64,000 nt of DNA from Catenaria anguillulae PL171 (Eukaryota > Blastocladiomycota > Blastocladiomycetes > Blastocladiales > Catenariaceae): assembly GCA_002102555.1 (NCBI GenBank), contig MCFL01000014.1:472485-536484 (forward strand), given 5' to 3'. Position 1 is the stretch's first letter; every line of letters starts with the position of its first letter. Shown here one piece after another: positions 23,408 to 34,341 of the stretch. The position numbers and the translations under genes were made by a program. The notes under the pieces were generated by a model that saw only the letters and a list, made by a program, of their open reading frames with translations, had not been told where the DNA came from and searched no databases.

Positions 23408-24433
23408 ATGGGTCGCCAACAAGTCCAACCCGCTCTCCGCCAAGCTGTCCAGCAGCAATCGGCCAATCCCAAGCTTCAGCAGCAGCAGCAGCAGCAGCAG
23501 CCCAAGCTGCAGTCTCGTCCCACGACCGCTTCCACGCCCGCTTCCAACAATGTCATGAAGCACCAGCAGCAACAACAGCAGAAGGCTGTCTCGCGTCCTC
23601 AATCGGCTGCTTCCCAGGCGCCAGTCAAGCAACAGGCCAAGACCAACCAGGTCAACCCTAAGCAGCAGCAGTTCAAGTCGAATGCTCAGGTGTACCGCCC
23701 GACCCCCGTCAAGGAGCACCCTGACGATGCCTTCCTCTCTGGCGCTTGGTTGTTTGACCAATCGCGTGTGCCTCAATGGATGTCGACTCAGCTTCCCACT
23801 CAGCAGCAGCAAGCTGCCGCGTCCAAGTCGACTCTGAAGCAGCAGCAGCAGCAGCCTGTCTCGCGTCCCACGTCCTCCACGTCGTCGGCTCAACAGAGCA
23901 AGCAACAGTCGCAGCAGCACTCGAGCAAGAACAGCAACGCTCAAGTGTACCGCCCAACGCCCGTGAAGGAGCACGTTGACGATGCATTCCATTCGGGTGC
24001 TTGGTTGTTTGACGAGTCGCGAGTCCCACAATGGATGGCGCCTCACCTTCCTAAGCAGCAGCAGCGCTCGAATGTTGCCCCCAAGCCGGCTCAGCGCCCT
24101 GCCTCGTCGTCTCAGCAGCAAAAGCAGCAGCAGCCTGTGATGCAGCAACAGCAGCGCCAGCAGCAGCCCGTGCAGATGCGCCCTCAGCAACAACAACGCC
24201 AGTTGCCGACCATGCAGCACGGTGACGATACCTTCTTGTGGAACGGATGGACCCAGGCTTCGCGTCAACCCCTGTGGTCAAACAACAGCAACAACTCGGC
24301 CACGCCGTCGATGAGCAAGCAGCCAACGACCATGAATGCGACTCGCCCTCAGTCTCCCCCTGCCAAGCAGGCCCAGCACCAGCAACAGTCGCAGCAGGGC
24401 CAGAAGCGTCCCCAGTCGCCTGCTCGTCGTTGA
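23408..24433 (+). CDS. Gln-rich low-complexity protein with a repeated YRPTPVKEH module, copy 1
   Basis: Single exon, 341 residues, start MGRQQVQPALRQAVQQQ. Most of the protein is poly-Gln, Ser/Thr and Pro. Embedded are two near-identical 32-residue modules at about residues 94-125 and 178-209 (core VYRPTPVKEHPDDAF, SGAWLFDQSRVPQWM), and a shorter degenerate third module at about 271-290 (HGDDTFLWNGWTQAS). The modules are the only conserved, Trp-rich parts and could be short binding motifs; the Q-rich linkers are probably disordered. The tail PQSPPAKQAQ...KRPQSPARR is basic. No known domain recognised. A broken copy in the same orientation is at 62774-63839. Confidence 0.75.
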   Translation: MGRQQVQPALRQAVQQQSANPKLQQQQQQQQPKLQSRPTTASTPASNNVMKHQQQQQQKAVSRPQSAASQAPVKQQAKTNQVNPKQQQFKSNAQVYRPTPVKEHPDDAFLSGAWLFDQSRVPQWMSTQLPTQQQQAAASKSTLKQQQQQPVSRPTSSTSSAQQSKQQSQQHSSKNSNAQVYRPTPVKEHVDDAFHSGAWLFDESRVPQWMAPHLPKQQQRSNVAPKPAQRPASSSQQQKQQQPVMQQQQRQQQPVQMRPQQQQRQLPTMQHGDDTFLWNGWTQASRQPLWSNNSNNSATPSMSKQPTTMNATRPQSPPAKQAQHQQQSQQGQKRPQSPARR

Positions 24434-24948
24434 TTCCCTGATTCTTTCTGTGTTTTTTTGCCTCACACTGTTCTGATTTGTGAGTGTGCTCATTATGTTG
24501 TGTGTGATTGATACCCCCACTCACATGTTCCTCATCCTTTTGCTTTTACGCATTCCGTAAGCTGAATGTAATACTTTTTTTCTCGCCATCGCGTCCACAA
24601 GTAGGAGCAGTAAAGTCGCAGATGGGTTCTTTCCCGGTCCTAGCCGATGAGGCGTCCAAACTGAGGAATCTTCAATGCCGCCCAAAGGCGCAAGCAATAG
24701 ATAAATACCTACTTCAACATGACAGTCCCATGCAAGCTCCCCGACTCGTTCGTATCTTCACAATACTCCTGGTGATCAAGTGAGACAAGTCATCTTCGAG
24801 ATGACTCCTTCGATGGCCTGAAATGAGGGAACAGACCCGGCAAGTGGTTGTCTGCACAATGCACCAAATGGTAATAGTGGCAGCCCCGCGGCACTTGTGC
24901 CTGCTCCGAGTCGTTGTCCGCCAAGTGGTCGGGATCCGGAGAGGCCAC
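24434..24948. other. Intergenic left flank of the pogo element
   Basis: 515 bases; no gene supported. The first 100 bases are similar to the sequence after copy 2 of the Q-rich gene. Confidence 0.5.
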
Positions 24949-24950
24949 TA

Positions 24951-24979
24951 CCGTAAAGGTCGGAGTCGTTGCAACGGCC
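24951..24979 (+). repeat. Left terminal inverted repeat of pogo-like element
   Basis: 29 bases identical to the reverse complement of 28279-28307; preceded by TA. Confidence 0.95.
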
Positions 24980-25419
24980 GATCGCGACGCGCTGACGCGA
25001 CCTGACGCGCTCCCGTGAAATGGGGGCTCTGAAAACCGTGTAAAATCAGTGGATTTTTGGATATGTTAAAATGCAAGACGAGAGCTTTCCAGCGATGTAA
25101 AAATCATGTGCGGCTGATTAGTGGAAAGGCGGAAGACGGTGCGTCGAAAATGGCGGCGGGATTGCCTGTGAGAGTCGATCATTGCGTGAGATCATGAACA
25201 AACTCCTCGTGAGACACCTGTATCAAACGCCGCCGGCTGCTCGCCGCTTGCCTCTTTCCGTCAAAGGTAAGTGATATCAGCTCATATTTTTGCAGCTGAT
25301 GTTGTGCATCGTCGCCCAACGGGGCACCCGGCACTAGAAAAACTGGCGTCGCCCCTGTCGCTCACGAAGGCGGATCTCAACCTTTCATCGTTGCACCATG
25401 TCTCTGCCACTTGAGTCAG

Positions 25420-28112
25420 ATGCCCCGAGAACCCACGAATCGTCCCAATTCCGCGCCAGGACGCCAAAACGCCGTCTACCGCCCGTCCAAGGAGAAGCAG
25501 GCTAAGGCTCCCAAGCTGTGCAGCATCTTGGAGGATATCGCGCGACTCCCACCCGAGCAAACGGCGGGCAAGCTCAGTCGAATCCAGATTCGCTTCACGG
25601 CATCCGACAAGCTGCGCATCATTCTGCACTACAAATGGTTGCAATCCATTGCGGAAACTCTTCCGGGCTCTCCCAAAGTCTCATTCCGTGAGTACACGAG
25701 CGTTTTCGTCGATGCGGTCGAGCACAGCACTGTTTATCGATGGGTCAAGAACTGGCAAGAGATTGCCAAGCAACCCGCGGAGTCGAAGGCCGCACACGCG
25801 GGCAAGAAGCCATTTTGGCCAAACTCCGAAAAGATATTGGCGCAAGAGATTGACAATAACTTCAAGAATGGCATCACAACCACCTCGCAGTGGGCTTTTG
25901 TGCGTGATCCGTTGTTTTTCTCCCATATCAATACTGGACTGACTACCAGCTAATTGCCTCCTCTTTTTCCAGGCTCGGATGGCGAAATTGGTCCCCATGC
26001 ATGATCCAACGGCTCCGGCAAGTTTCCAGGGTCGGCGCTCGTGGTGGAAACGCTTTCGCAAACGCCACAAGATTGTCCGCCGTCGCTTTACCACCTCTGG
26101 TCGCGACGAGATTGACAACAAGCTCGAGTTGATTACGGAATTCCACTTGGAGCTGCTCCGGCTCTTGGCGTCTGGGAAGTCATTTGTCATCGAGGTCAAT
26201 ATTGACGAGTGTGGCATTGCGTGGGAGGAAGTCTCAGATTACACGTGTGCTCAGATTGCTTTGTTTCTGGTTTGTACACTTGAGGTATGCCCCGCTCGCT
26301 CACTACCGCCGCCGCTACCTACAGGTATGCCCCCGAAGGCGCCAAGACCATCCCGCGTGGGGATGACTCAAGCTCGTCTGACAAGCGTGCCGTTACGCTC
26401 ATTGCCGCCCTTGGCCTGCAAGACGATGGCACACCGGAGTTGCTACCTGCCGCGGTGGTTTTGCCTGGAAGCGCTCCCTTGGTTGGGGTAATGGAGGGCG
26501 GCAACTACAGGTTGGACCTTCCGCCGCGCAGTCGCCAAACGACAAGGACCGAGTTTGCACGGTATGCCTCCGACTATCCCGACGTCCACGTTTACCGCTG
26601 AAGCAATGGCTGGAATAACGCCGTTGGTTCGTGTCGCTCTTCGCTGCTTCGAATTCTTGTGTCTCCCATCTCTCATGCTGATGAAGTCGAACATTATTCC
26701 ATGTAGTCTTTGAGCAATGGATTCGCCGCACACTCGTCCCTCGCTACCAGCACATGCAAGGCGACAAGCTGCTCGTCATGGATCGAGCACTGTTCCATGA
26801 AGTGGACGGCATCAAGTCAGTTTTGGCAGAGAATGGGTGGGATGTGCTCTTCATTCCTGGCGGCTGTACTGGTGTCTTGCAGCCCGTTGACGTTTCCTTT
26901 AACAAACCCTTCAAGGTACCTGTTATTCCCTCCACCATGGCGATGTCCCGCCCCTCACGATTGACTGACCCGACTTGGCATCCAGAGTCGGAGTTCCACG
27001 TGCGGTTTACAGAGCACAAGTTGAACGCCCTTCTCGCGAGCCCACAAGCACAGCCGGCGGCCTTGTCGACTCAAGAGGACCGCCGTCATGCCATTATCAA
27101 GGTCATGTCGGAGACCTTCGAGACCCTACGCAACCGCAACATATCATCGATTATCTCTCGCTCGTTTTCCAAAACCGGAATCCAACCGACTTTGACCCGC
27201 CTGCTTTCGCAAGACGTCAACATCCGCGGACTCGAGGGCTACAACTTGTGCGCGCTCGCCCGTGACGACACCGCGATTGCCGAGCGGGTCCGGTCCAACC
27301 CAACGACTGCCACTCTCCTTGAGCTGGGCATTGCTGCTGCCGACGATCCTCTCGCAGCCCTCGTTCTCGAGTCCTTTCGGTCCCAGTCCAGCCACCACGT
27401 CCCCTCGAAAACCCTCCTCAAACGGCTTGGCGCACAAGTGTCGCCTGAATCACTCGTCTCAATCAACTCTCTCGGACAACGCCTCCGTCTTCCCGCCGCG
27501 CCACAAGAATCTCTTCCTCGCCCAATCCTGCTCGGAATGCACTACCTTGGCCTGACCCGCGAAGCGATTGCTAAGACCATTCGCGAATCATCTGTCCTGC
27601 TCGCAAAGTCCGTAAAGGAACCGCCAGCTGCCGCACCATCGGCCCGTGCAGCGTCATCTGCTTTCTCTTCCAACTCGATTTCCCCATCTCCATCAACGGC
27701 GGCCACCACGGCGTCACCACACATGTCGTCATTCTCGGCGTCGCATGCCCTGGCTGCTACTTTACGTGCGAGCGCGCCAACAAGTCCTGATTCAAGCCAA
27801 CAACAATCAACGGAACTGCGCCGAGCTCCCCAGCGCCAGGCGGCGGCAGAACCGTCGTTGCCGTCAGGTCGCGCGATGGGGCATGGCATTGATCAAGGAA
27901 GTGACTGCGATGAAGACGGGGATAATGATGAGAGTGATTTGGACTTGGGGAATGAGGAGGTTGATGGACCAACGGCTGAGATTCGGCGCATAGCACGTGT
28001 TGTTGCTGGACGTGAGTCGTTCTTGTTTGATGAGGACGACGAGAGAGAGTTTTTGGAGCAGGGTGGAGACATGTCAGATGTGGCCAGCGGTTCAGATGAG
28101 GAAGATAACTGA
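25420..28112 (+). CDS. pogo-like DDE transposase with acidic C-terminal tail
   Basis: Cut-and-paste transposase. The start MPREPTNRPN opens a basic N-terminal region. Intron 25900-25972 joins SQWAF to ARMAKLVP, leading into a helix-turn-helix-like basic block (SFQGRRSWWKRFRKRHK). Intron 26245-26324 joins VSDYT to YAPEGAKTIP. The DDE core shows EVNIDECGIAWE (first Asp), then LLVMDRALFHEVDGIKS (second Asp) and FIPGGCTGVLQPVDVSFNKPFK (third Asp in the LQPxD block typical of pogo/jerky transposases). The intron between about 26560 and 26708 is needed but its exact ends do not fit phase cleanly, so a small indel may be present there. The last 150 residues are Ser/Ala-rich and then strongly acidic (DEDGDNDESDLDL, ending ASGSDEEDN), like the acidic tails of pogo and CENP-B relatives. 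Confidence 0.88.
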
Positions 28113-28278
28113 GAGCGAGTTGGTGAAGTGACGGAAGTGTATTTTTATCTATCGTTGTAAGCATTAAAACTTCCTGTGCTCTGTTTTTTACTGTTCTGTT
28201 CATTCAAATGCTGCAGATCCGAGTAAGGGCTCGGTGTTGTTGCAACGAATCGCGTGACGCGTGATCGGCGCGTTTGGG

Positions 28279-28307
28279 GGCCGTTGCAACGACTCCGACC
28301 TTTACGG
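28279..28307 (-). repeat. Right terminal inverted repeat of pogo-like element
   Basis: Perfect inverted match of 24951-24979; followed by TA at 28308-28309. Confidence 0.95.
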
Positions 28308-28309
28308 TA

Positions 28310-28607
28310 TCATGATGAAACCACCGCCGTCGCAGATCGCAGGGCACATCCCTGATGTCACCATGCAATTTGGAACAGCAGCAAACAGGAACGACGTCAT
28401 CGGAAAACGATGAGCCCATGTAAATTTATCGATCCAAAACAATGCATGCCATCATCATGAGCCAAGTGGACATGACCATCCCCTTGCAAGCGATTGTACA
28501 GATAGGTAGACATAAAGCCGCTACGCACCCGCCCCCGCCCTTCTAAGTAGGCCCGTCAACCAGTCGTCCAATTGTCCATGTAACTACTTGCTCAATCATC
28601 AACCATC
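28310..28607. promoter_or_regulatory. Short DGAT2 upstream region between transposon and gene
   Basis: Only about 300 bases separate the pogo right end from the DGAT2 start, so the element sits in or next to the DGAT2 promoter. Confidence 0.5.
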
Positions 28608-29983
28608 ATGACGACTTCAACAACATCCGCAAAGCATTACCCTCCGCACGAACCTACGGTGCCGCCAGCGGCCTCGGTGGCCGGCATCAAGATTGCGCCA
28701 GTGCTGTCGATCCCGCTGCAGCGCCGCCTTCAAACGCTGGGCACGCTGCTGTGGCTGCTACTGCTGCCCACCAGCATTGTCCTGACGCTTGTGCTCCTGT
28801 ACTTGCCCTCAACGCGCATTGCCATGGTCGCATACATTATTTGGGTGCTGTATTGGGACACGGCACCGGAAACGGGCGGGCGCAAGTGGGTCTGGGTCCG
28901 CAACTGGGTCATGTGGAAGTGGATGGCGGCCTACTTCCCGATTGAGATTCGCAAGGAGGGCGAGCTGGATCCGAGCCGCAACTATCTTATGGGTATGCAC
29001 ATAATGAATTCATGTCGGTTGTCATTGAGATCGGTGCTTGGGCAAACTCACTCTACTCGCTTGTTCGATGCCAACATGACGTTACGGCAGGTTACCACGT
29101 ATGTACATTTCTTCCATCTGTCGCTTGACATCCGTTCAACAGTTTCCTCATTAAATCTTCACATGTTCCGCATTTTATGATCCATAGCCTCACGGCGTCG
29201 TCTCGATTGGAGCGTGGATCAACATTGGCACCGAAGCCACAGGCTTCTCGTCCATCTTTCCCGGTATCAACTTGCGCCTGCTGACGCTCGTGTCCAACTT
29301 CAACATTTTCCTGTTCCGCGACATTATCTTGTGGCTGGGCGTTGCGGGCGTATCCCGGCGCTCCATTGAAAACATCTTTGCGCACGGTCCCGGCCACTCT
29401 GCGGCCATTGTGGTTGGTGGCGCGCAAGAATGCCTTTATGCAAAACCGGGGACGATGGACTTGGTGCTCAAGAAGCGCCTCGGGTTCATCAAGGTGGCCG
29501 TGCTCAACAAGGCATTGCTGGTGCCCATCATGTCGTTTGGTGAGAACGAGGCGTTTGATTTGATTGTGACGCACCCGGGCTCGTTTGGATGGAAGGTGCA
29601 GCAGTGGTGCAAGAGTGTGTGGGGGTGGACCATGCCTGCGTTTAACGCTCGAGGAGGTATGCATATTTACCCATTTTTTTGTTTGACTGCGGCCGGGGGC
29701 ACTCTGGACTGACCAAGGGCGTTACCTATGACATACAGTCTTCAACTATTCCGTCGGCCTGCTTCCGCACCGCCAACGGATCGTGACCGTGTTCAACAAG
29801 CCCGTTGACCCGGAAGAGGTTGTGGGCCGTAAGTTTGATCCCAAGGAGCTGAGCAGCGACGAGCTGCAAGCAATTGTGCAGCAGGTGCATGCGGCATACG
29901 TGAAGCGGTTGACGGATTGCTGGGACAAGTACAAGGACGAGCTGTGTCCGAATCGCGTCAAGGAGCTCGATATGGTCGAGTGA
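28608..29983 (+). CDS. DGA1: Diacylglycerol O-acyltransferase 2 (DGAT2), with an 8-nt microexon
   Basis: ER/lipid-droplet enzyme for the last step of triacylglycerol synthesis. Exons: 28608-28992, 29091-29098 (8 nt), 29188-29656 and 29739-29983. The N-terminal half has a hydrophobic hairpin (TLLWLLLLPTSIVLTLVLLYL). The active-site block YHPHGVVSIGAW exists only if the 8-nt exon GTTACCAC is spliced in: exon 1 ends ATG G, the microexon adds GT TAC CAC, and exon 3 begins CCT CAC GGC. Other family blocks: FRDIILWLGVAGVSR, AIVVGGAQECL, RLGFIKVAV, VPIMSFGENEAFD and RIVTVFNKPV. Predicted about 368 residues, normal for the family. Confidence 0.95.
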
Positions 29984-30470
29984 TTCTCCCGACGACGTGT
30001 TGATACTGTTTGTGGTGTGTGTGATGGCAGTTTTTTGTGTTGCTTGTTATGAGCGCCTGCTTTCTCTGTATTCATGTTAGATGATTCTTTTTACCTCGGC
30101 CTGACTGCTGCTACATATGTACTCTGTTGAAACGATACAAATCGTACAATCAACGGTGATAGGGCAGCTTGACACGAAACACGAAACACGGTGAAACGCA
30201 GCTTGACGGTGGGTTTCGCGAAATGAGAGATGAGTTGCGACGCTTTCGTACATTGCAGCTGTCAGGAGACTCTCAAGGGACGAGAAGACGAGAACGGATT
30301 GCGGTTTTTTTTTTTTTTCATGTCTCTCCCTCCCCTCTCGAGCATCCATATGATACGCACATCGTCCCATGGAATGCCCTGACTGACTGACTCGGACGTT
30401 CTCTCAGCCCTGCCCTGCCCTCGTATCCATATCCCATCTCCTACGCCGACCTCGCCCCATCATTACCATC
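29984..30470. other. Intergenic with T14 tract
   Basis: 487 bases; a run of about 14-15 T lies near 30304-30318. No gene supported. Confidence 0.5.
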
Positions 30471-32141
30471 ATGTCCAGCCCAACTCCGGACTGCATCGTC
30501 GTCTACGAAATGGCCCCGCCGCTGGCCGCCGCCCTCGTCGGCCCGGCCAACTGCTGTTCCAATTCTTTCCACGTCACCTGTAACGAAAAGGGCCGGGTCA
30601 GCGCGCTGCGCCTCGAGGGCCTCGCCATCAACCGCGACCTCCCCGCAACCGTCGGCCAGCTCACCGACCTCACCTTCCTCAACATGTCGTCAACCGCACT
30701 CAAGGGCTCCATCCCAAGGGAACTCGCCTCGCTCAAGGCCCTCACAACGCTCGACCTCAGCAACAACCCTGACTTGGCCGGTGCCTTGCCCCCCAACATG
30801 CGCGAGCCCCCGCTCCAAACCCTGCACCTGCAAGGCACCAGCATCGGCGGCAAGCTGCCCGAGCTTCCCCTCCAGCTCGACTCGTGCTTGCTCGGGAGAA
30901 CCAACCAGTTTGAATGTTATGACTTTAGCCATTCGCTGCTCACAAAGTGTGTGTTCGAGGACGGCCTCAAGCTCACGCAACCCGTGTGCAACGACCGTGG
31001 CACAGGTGTTGGCGGCGCCGTCAATAAGCCCGCTACCGAAACTGAAACCGGCCTGCCACGGCCAACCAATGATGTGCCACAGGCCAATCGGTCCTTCTTG
31101 TCCGTGTTCTTCCCACTGGTCGCCATTGGCGGCATGGTCATTCTCTTCACCTTGTGGCTCGCACGCCGGCGGCGTATCAAGTACACCAACTTGCGCCAAG
31201 GATACCACCCGCACCCGGCCGTGGCCTTGGAGGAATTGCATCAGCAGCAGCACTTGAATGCCAAATTCAAGCCCATCAAGCTACAGGTCGACCTTTCTGG
31301 CTGCCTGCTGTACTCGCTTCAAGTCGAGGCCAACCCAAACGCCACGGGCATGTCGCACTCCATCACCACGGGCCCGCGCTCGGAAACATTTGTGTCGCCG
31401 TCGCTTATCGTCGAATACTGGCGCGAGCTGCACGCGGCCGTGTCACAATCTGTGTCACGTTGGATCTCGACGCACCTTGGGGCCACGCACGACGACCAAG
31501 TAGCCGCAGCCGCACACTTGTGGCAGCTGGCCACGAGCAACGCAGCGTCGGTCCCGCCATCGGTCGAATCGCAGCCCGCCCTGGTTGCCTCGGCCGCACT
31601 CACACACTTGATTGGCGCCACCATGGTCACGTTCCTTGACCACATGTTTTCGTCGCAGTTGTACTCTGTGCTGTCACTGGATCCGGCTGATACAACGCCC
31701 GCAGCATTGCACGCCGAGCTGTGCGCAAGTGTTATGCGCGCGAGCGTCACGTCGGGCGACTCGGCCTTTGCGCAATACTTGGACGATAAGCTCGAGCTGG
31801 CCAATGCGCAGCTCAAAGCAAGGACCGACGGGCTCGACCTTAACGTGCAACCGCTGTTGCAGCAGGCGCTCGAGCGCATTGTTAACATCAAGTTGCACAA
31901 GCCATCGGCTGCGCTCGTGGTGGTGCAGCCCAACGCCGAGCTGGTCGAAGACGTGATGAACGCTGATGTGTCGACGTACTTGATGGCCGGCGGGGCGCCT
32001 GGCGAGGCTGCGGCACAGGTTGGTGCGGGCAGGTTGAGGCCCCGCGTTGCTGCGTGTGTGTTCCCCGGTGTCATTGATGGCAGTACCAATGCCGTGTTGG
32101 AGCGGGCGAGGGTTTGGGTCATGGAGCAAGAGGTGGTTTAA
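30471..32141 (+). CDS. LRR single-pass membrane protein with a novel cytoplasmic region
   Basis: Single exon, 556 residues. The N-terminal about 200 residues hold plant-type leucine-rich repeats (VSALRLEGLAINRDLPATVG, LTDLTFLNMSSTALKGSIP, LKALTTLDLSNN, PLQTLHLQGTSIGGKLP) with paired Cys in cap-like positions (NCCSNSFHVTC and CVF..VC). A transmembrane helix at about 208-230 (FLSVFFPLVAIGGMVILFTL) is followed by a stop-transfer ARRRR. The remaining 320 residues contain a helical Ala/Leu-rich domain (EYWRELHAAVSQSVSRWI and later) I cannot name; it is not a kinase. The start lacks an obvious signal peptide, so the true start may be in a missed upstream exon. Likely a cell-surface receptor or adaptor. 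Confidence 0.82.
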   Translation: MSSPTPDCIVVYEMAPPLAAALVGPANCCSNSFHVTCNEKGRVSALRLEGLAINRDLPATVGQLTDLTFLNMSSTALKGSIPRELASLKALTTLDLSNNPDLAGALPPNMREPPLQTLHLQGTSIGGKLPELPLQLDSCLLGRTNQFECYDFSHSLLTKCVFEDGLKLTQPVCNDRGTGVGGAVNKPATETETGLPRPTNDVPQANRSFLSVFFPLVAIGGMVILFTLWLARRRRIKYTNLRQGYHPHPAVALEELHQQQHLNAKFKPIKLQVDLSGCLLYSLQVEANPNATGMSHSITTGPRSETFVSPSLIVEYWRELHAAVSQSVSRWISTHLGATHDDQVAAAAHLWQLATSNAASVPPSVESQPALVASAALTHLIGATMVTFLDHMFSSQLYSVLSLDPADTTPAALHAELCASVMRASVTSGDSAFAQYLDDKLELANAQLKARTDGLDLNVQPLLQQALERIVNIKLHKPSAALVVVQPNAELVEDVMNADVSTYLMAGGAPGEAAAQVGAGRLRPRVAACVFPGVIDGSTNAVLERARVWVMEQEVV

Positions 32142-32760
32142 GCGTCAACAGCCATTCTCGCTTTGCGTTTTTTCTTGTTGTTCTTCGTACATAGCTCTTT
32201 CTTCTGCCGTCTTTTGCTCCCCCTCGCTCTGGTCATTTGTACACCCATTCGTTGTGTGCGTTTGTCGAGTTGATGTTGTTTGCGTTTCTCGGATACAACC
32301 CACCCTCATTGTGTGCTTACCTGTTTACTTTTGTCATTTCTCTGACGTTTCCTCACCCACCATTACTTGAGCAGTTGTGAACCTTTGTACACACCCATTT
32401 CTTGGCTTTGATATTCTCATCCTCATTCCCTAGCTCTTTACCCTCGCCTTTGGTCGTTTTTCGGTTGCCGTTGCCGTCGAGTTTTGACTGGTGCAGGCTG
32501 CCTCTGTCTGTTCCAAGCCCTTTGGCTTCATTCCACCGACACCTTGTGGCTAAACTGTCTATTCCTAACGCATGAATACAATTCTTTTCTTGTTTGGCCC
32601 GACTCGTGTCGTCGTCCACCATGGCATCTCGTGACACTCAATCGGCGGGTCGGCAACATTGCGTCAGACCGTCACAGTCATGACGTCGCACGTGGCACTC
32701 ACAAAAATTACATTGGCACACTCACTGCCATGCCAACTTCCTCACGGGCAGCAATACACA
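32142..32760. other. Intergenic
   Basis: 619 bases, T/C-rich, no gene supported. In-frame ATGs at 32659 and 32680 precede the chosen farnesyltransferase start. Confidence 0.5.
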
Positions 32761-34341
32761 ATGAACTTGGACACGGACTTCCGCTTCAACCTCACGTCCC
32801 TTGCGGGCGCCTTCTCCACCGACGACGACCACACGACCGGCTCGTCGCTCGCGCAGGAAGACGTCGAATCGGACGTGCTTGCCGCCTACAAGCGAGCCCT
32901 GATCCAATCTGCCGTGCGCTCCCGGCATCCTTCCTCCTCCTCTCCGACGTCCTCGACTCCACCCAATGACGCCGATCCCGCCACCGCCACGGGCGCCAAC
33001 GAGCCCGCGCCGCACCCGCTGACGCTCCGCCGCGATCGCCACTCCTCCTACCTGACCCGCGCCACCACCTCGCTGTCCTCGTCCATGACTTCCCTGTCAG
33101 CCTCACGGCCCTGGATCGTGTACTGGCTGCTGCACGCGACTGACCTGCTTTCGCGCGGTGACCCGCTGCCCGAACCCTTACGGCTGCGCGCCGCAACCAC
33201 GGTGCTGCGGTTCCAGCATCCGTCGGGCGGGTTTGGCGGCGGCGTTGGCCAGCGCCCGCACTTGGCCGCTACCTATGCCGCTGTGCATGCGCTTGGGCTG
33301 ACGCGGGACACACATGTGTGGGAGCGCGTGGATCGCGCGGGCATGTATCGGTTTTTGATGCGGTGTAAGCAGCCCGATGGGTCGTTTGTGGTGTGTGAGG
33401 GTGGCGAGGTGGATTTGCGGTATGGATTCTACATTTTGGCCGTGTGACAGGATGCCGCGCCAATCGGTTTCTAACCCGTGGGCGACACTTGCATGGGGAT
33501 CCAGAGGCACGTATTGCGCGCTGACCGTGGCAAGGTTGCTCAACATTGTCACGCCCGAACTCACAGACAAGTGCATTGATTTCATTGCTCGGTACGTCCG
33601 CCAACTTGCACACACGCACATTTAGCCTTTTTCCCTTCTCACACACAACCTTTGCAACGTTCCCATCCCGATAGATGCCAATCGCATGACGGTGGCCTGG
33701 CCGCCATTCCGCACTCGGAAGCTCACGGCGGCTACACGTTTTGTGGCCTTGCCGCCGCCCTCGTCTTGGGCCAAGCGCACATGCTCGACCTCGACGCACT
33801 GCTGGGCTGGTGCATTCGCAGGCAAATGCCGCTCGAGGGCGGATTCCAGGGCCGCCCAAACAAGCTCGTCGACGGATGCTATTCGTGGTGGGTCGGCGGG
33901 GTGTTTGAGTTGTTGGACGCGGCGTTTACTTTGCGTGATGGGCGCCAAGGTAGCAGCAAGCAGGAACGAGACACCGAGGCGAGCTTGCGGCCCAGTATGG
34001 CGTGGAACAGGCAGGCGCTGCAAGAGTACATCTTGCTTGCGTGCCAGTCGGATCGCGGCGGGCTCATTGACAAGCCTGGCAAGTATCCTGATCCGTATCA
34101 CACGTGCTATGTGTTGAGCGGGTTGGCGGCCGCGCAATATGCGTACGATGTGGTTGCGGATGACCAGGGGCTTGGCGTCAGGTTTGTGTCGCGAGAGGGC
34201 GAGGTGTGTGTAGTTGGGCCCGTGGACAACTTGTTGCATCCAGTGGACCCGATTCACAATGTGCGGCCGGATGTGGTGGAAGAGATGGGCGGATTGTTCA
34301 GAAAGCGGCCACTGGATCTGGAGACGCTCAAGGGCGAGTGA
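32761..34341 (+). CDS. RAM1: Protein farnesyltransferase beta subunit
   Basis: Catalytic subunit that farnesylates CaaX proteins. Exons 32761-33419, 33505-33591 and 33675-34341. Both introns split Arg codons (GGEVDLR|GTYC and FIAR|CQS). The family's glycine-rich prenyltransferase repeats are clear: GGFGGGVGQRPHLAATYAA, KQPDGSFVVCEGGEVDLR, DGGLAAIPHSEAHGGYTFCG, LEGGFQGRPNKLVDGCYSWW (zinc/isoprenoid site with the D-x-C) and DKPGKYPDPYHTCYVLSG (zinc His). The order and FQGRxNKLVDGCYS block match farnesyltransferase beta better than GGTase-I beta. A Ser/Pro/Thr-rich insertion near residues 55-85 is not typical. Start could also be 32659 or 32680, in frame. Confidence 0.93.

Larger units (their letters stand above)
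24951..28307 (+). mobile_element. Complete pogo-like (Tc1/mariner superfamily) DNA transposon
   Basis: 3,357-bp element bounded by perfect 29-bp terminal inverted repeats that start CCGTAAAGGTCGGAG, flanked on both sides by TA (24949-24950 and 28308-28309), the target duplication expected of the Tc1/mariner/pogo superfamily. Just inside both ends, GATC..CGCG..GACGCG-type motifs and GTTGCAACG recur, likely transposase-binding sites. It carries one intron-containing DDE transposase gene. Ends, duplication and most of the transposase look intact, so the insertion is likely recent. Confidence 0.92.

Noticed and set aside
23399-24268. 289-codon minus-strand open frame of Leu/Arg/His repeats
   Set aside because: Complement of the CAG-rich Gln gene; low-complexity shadow.
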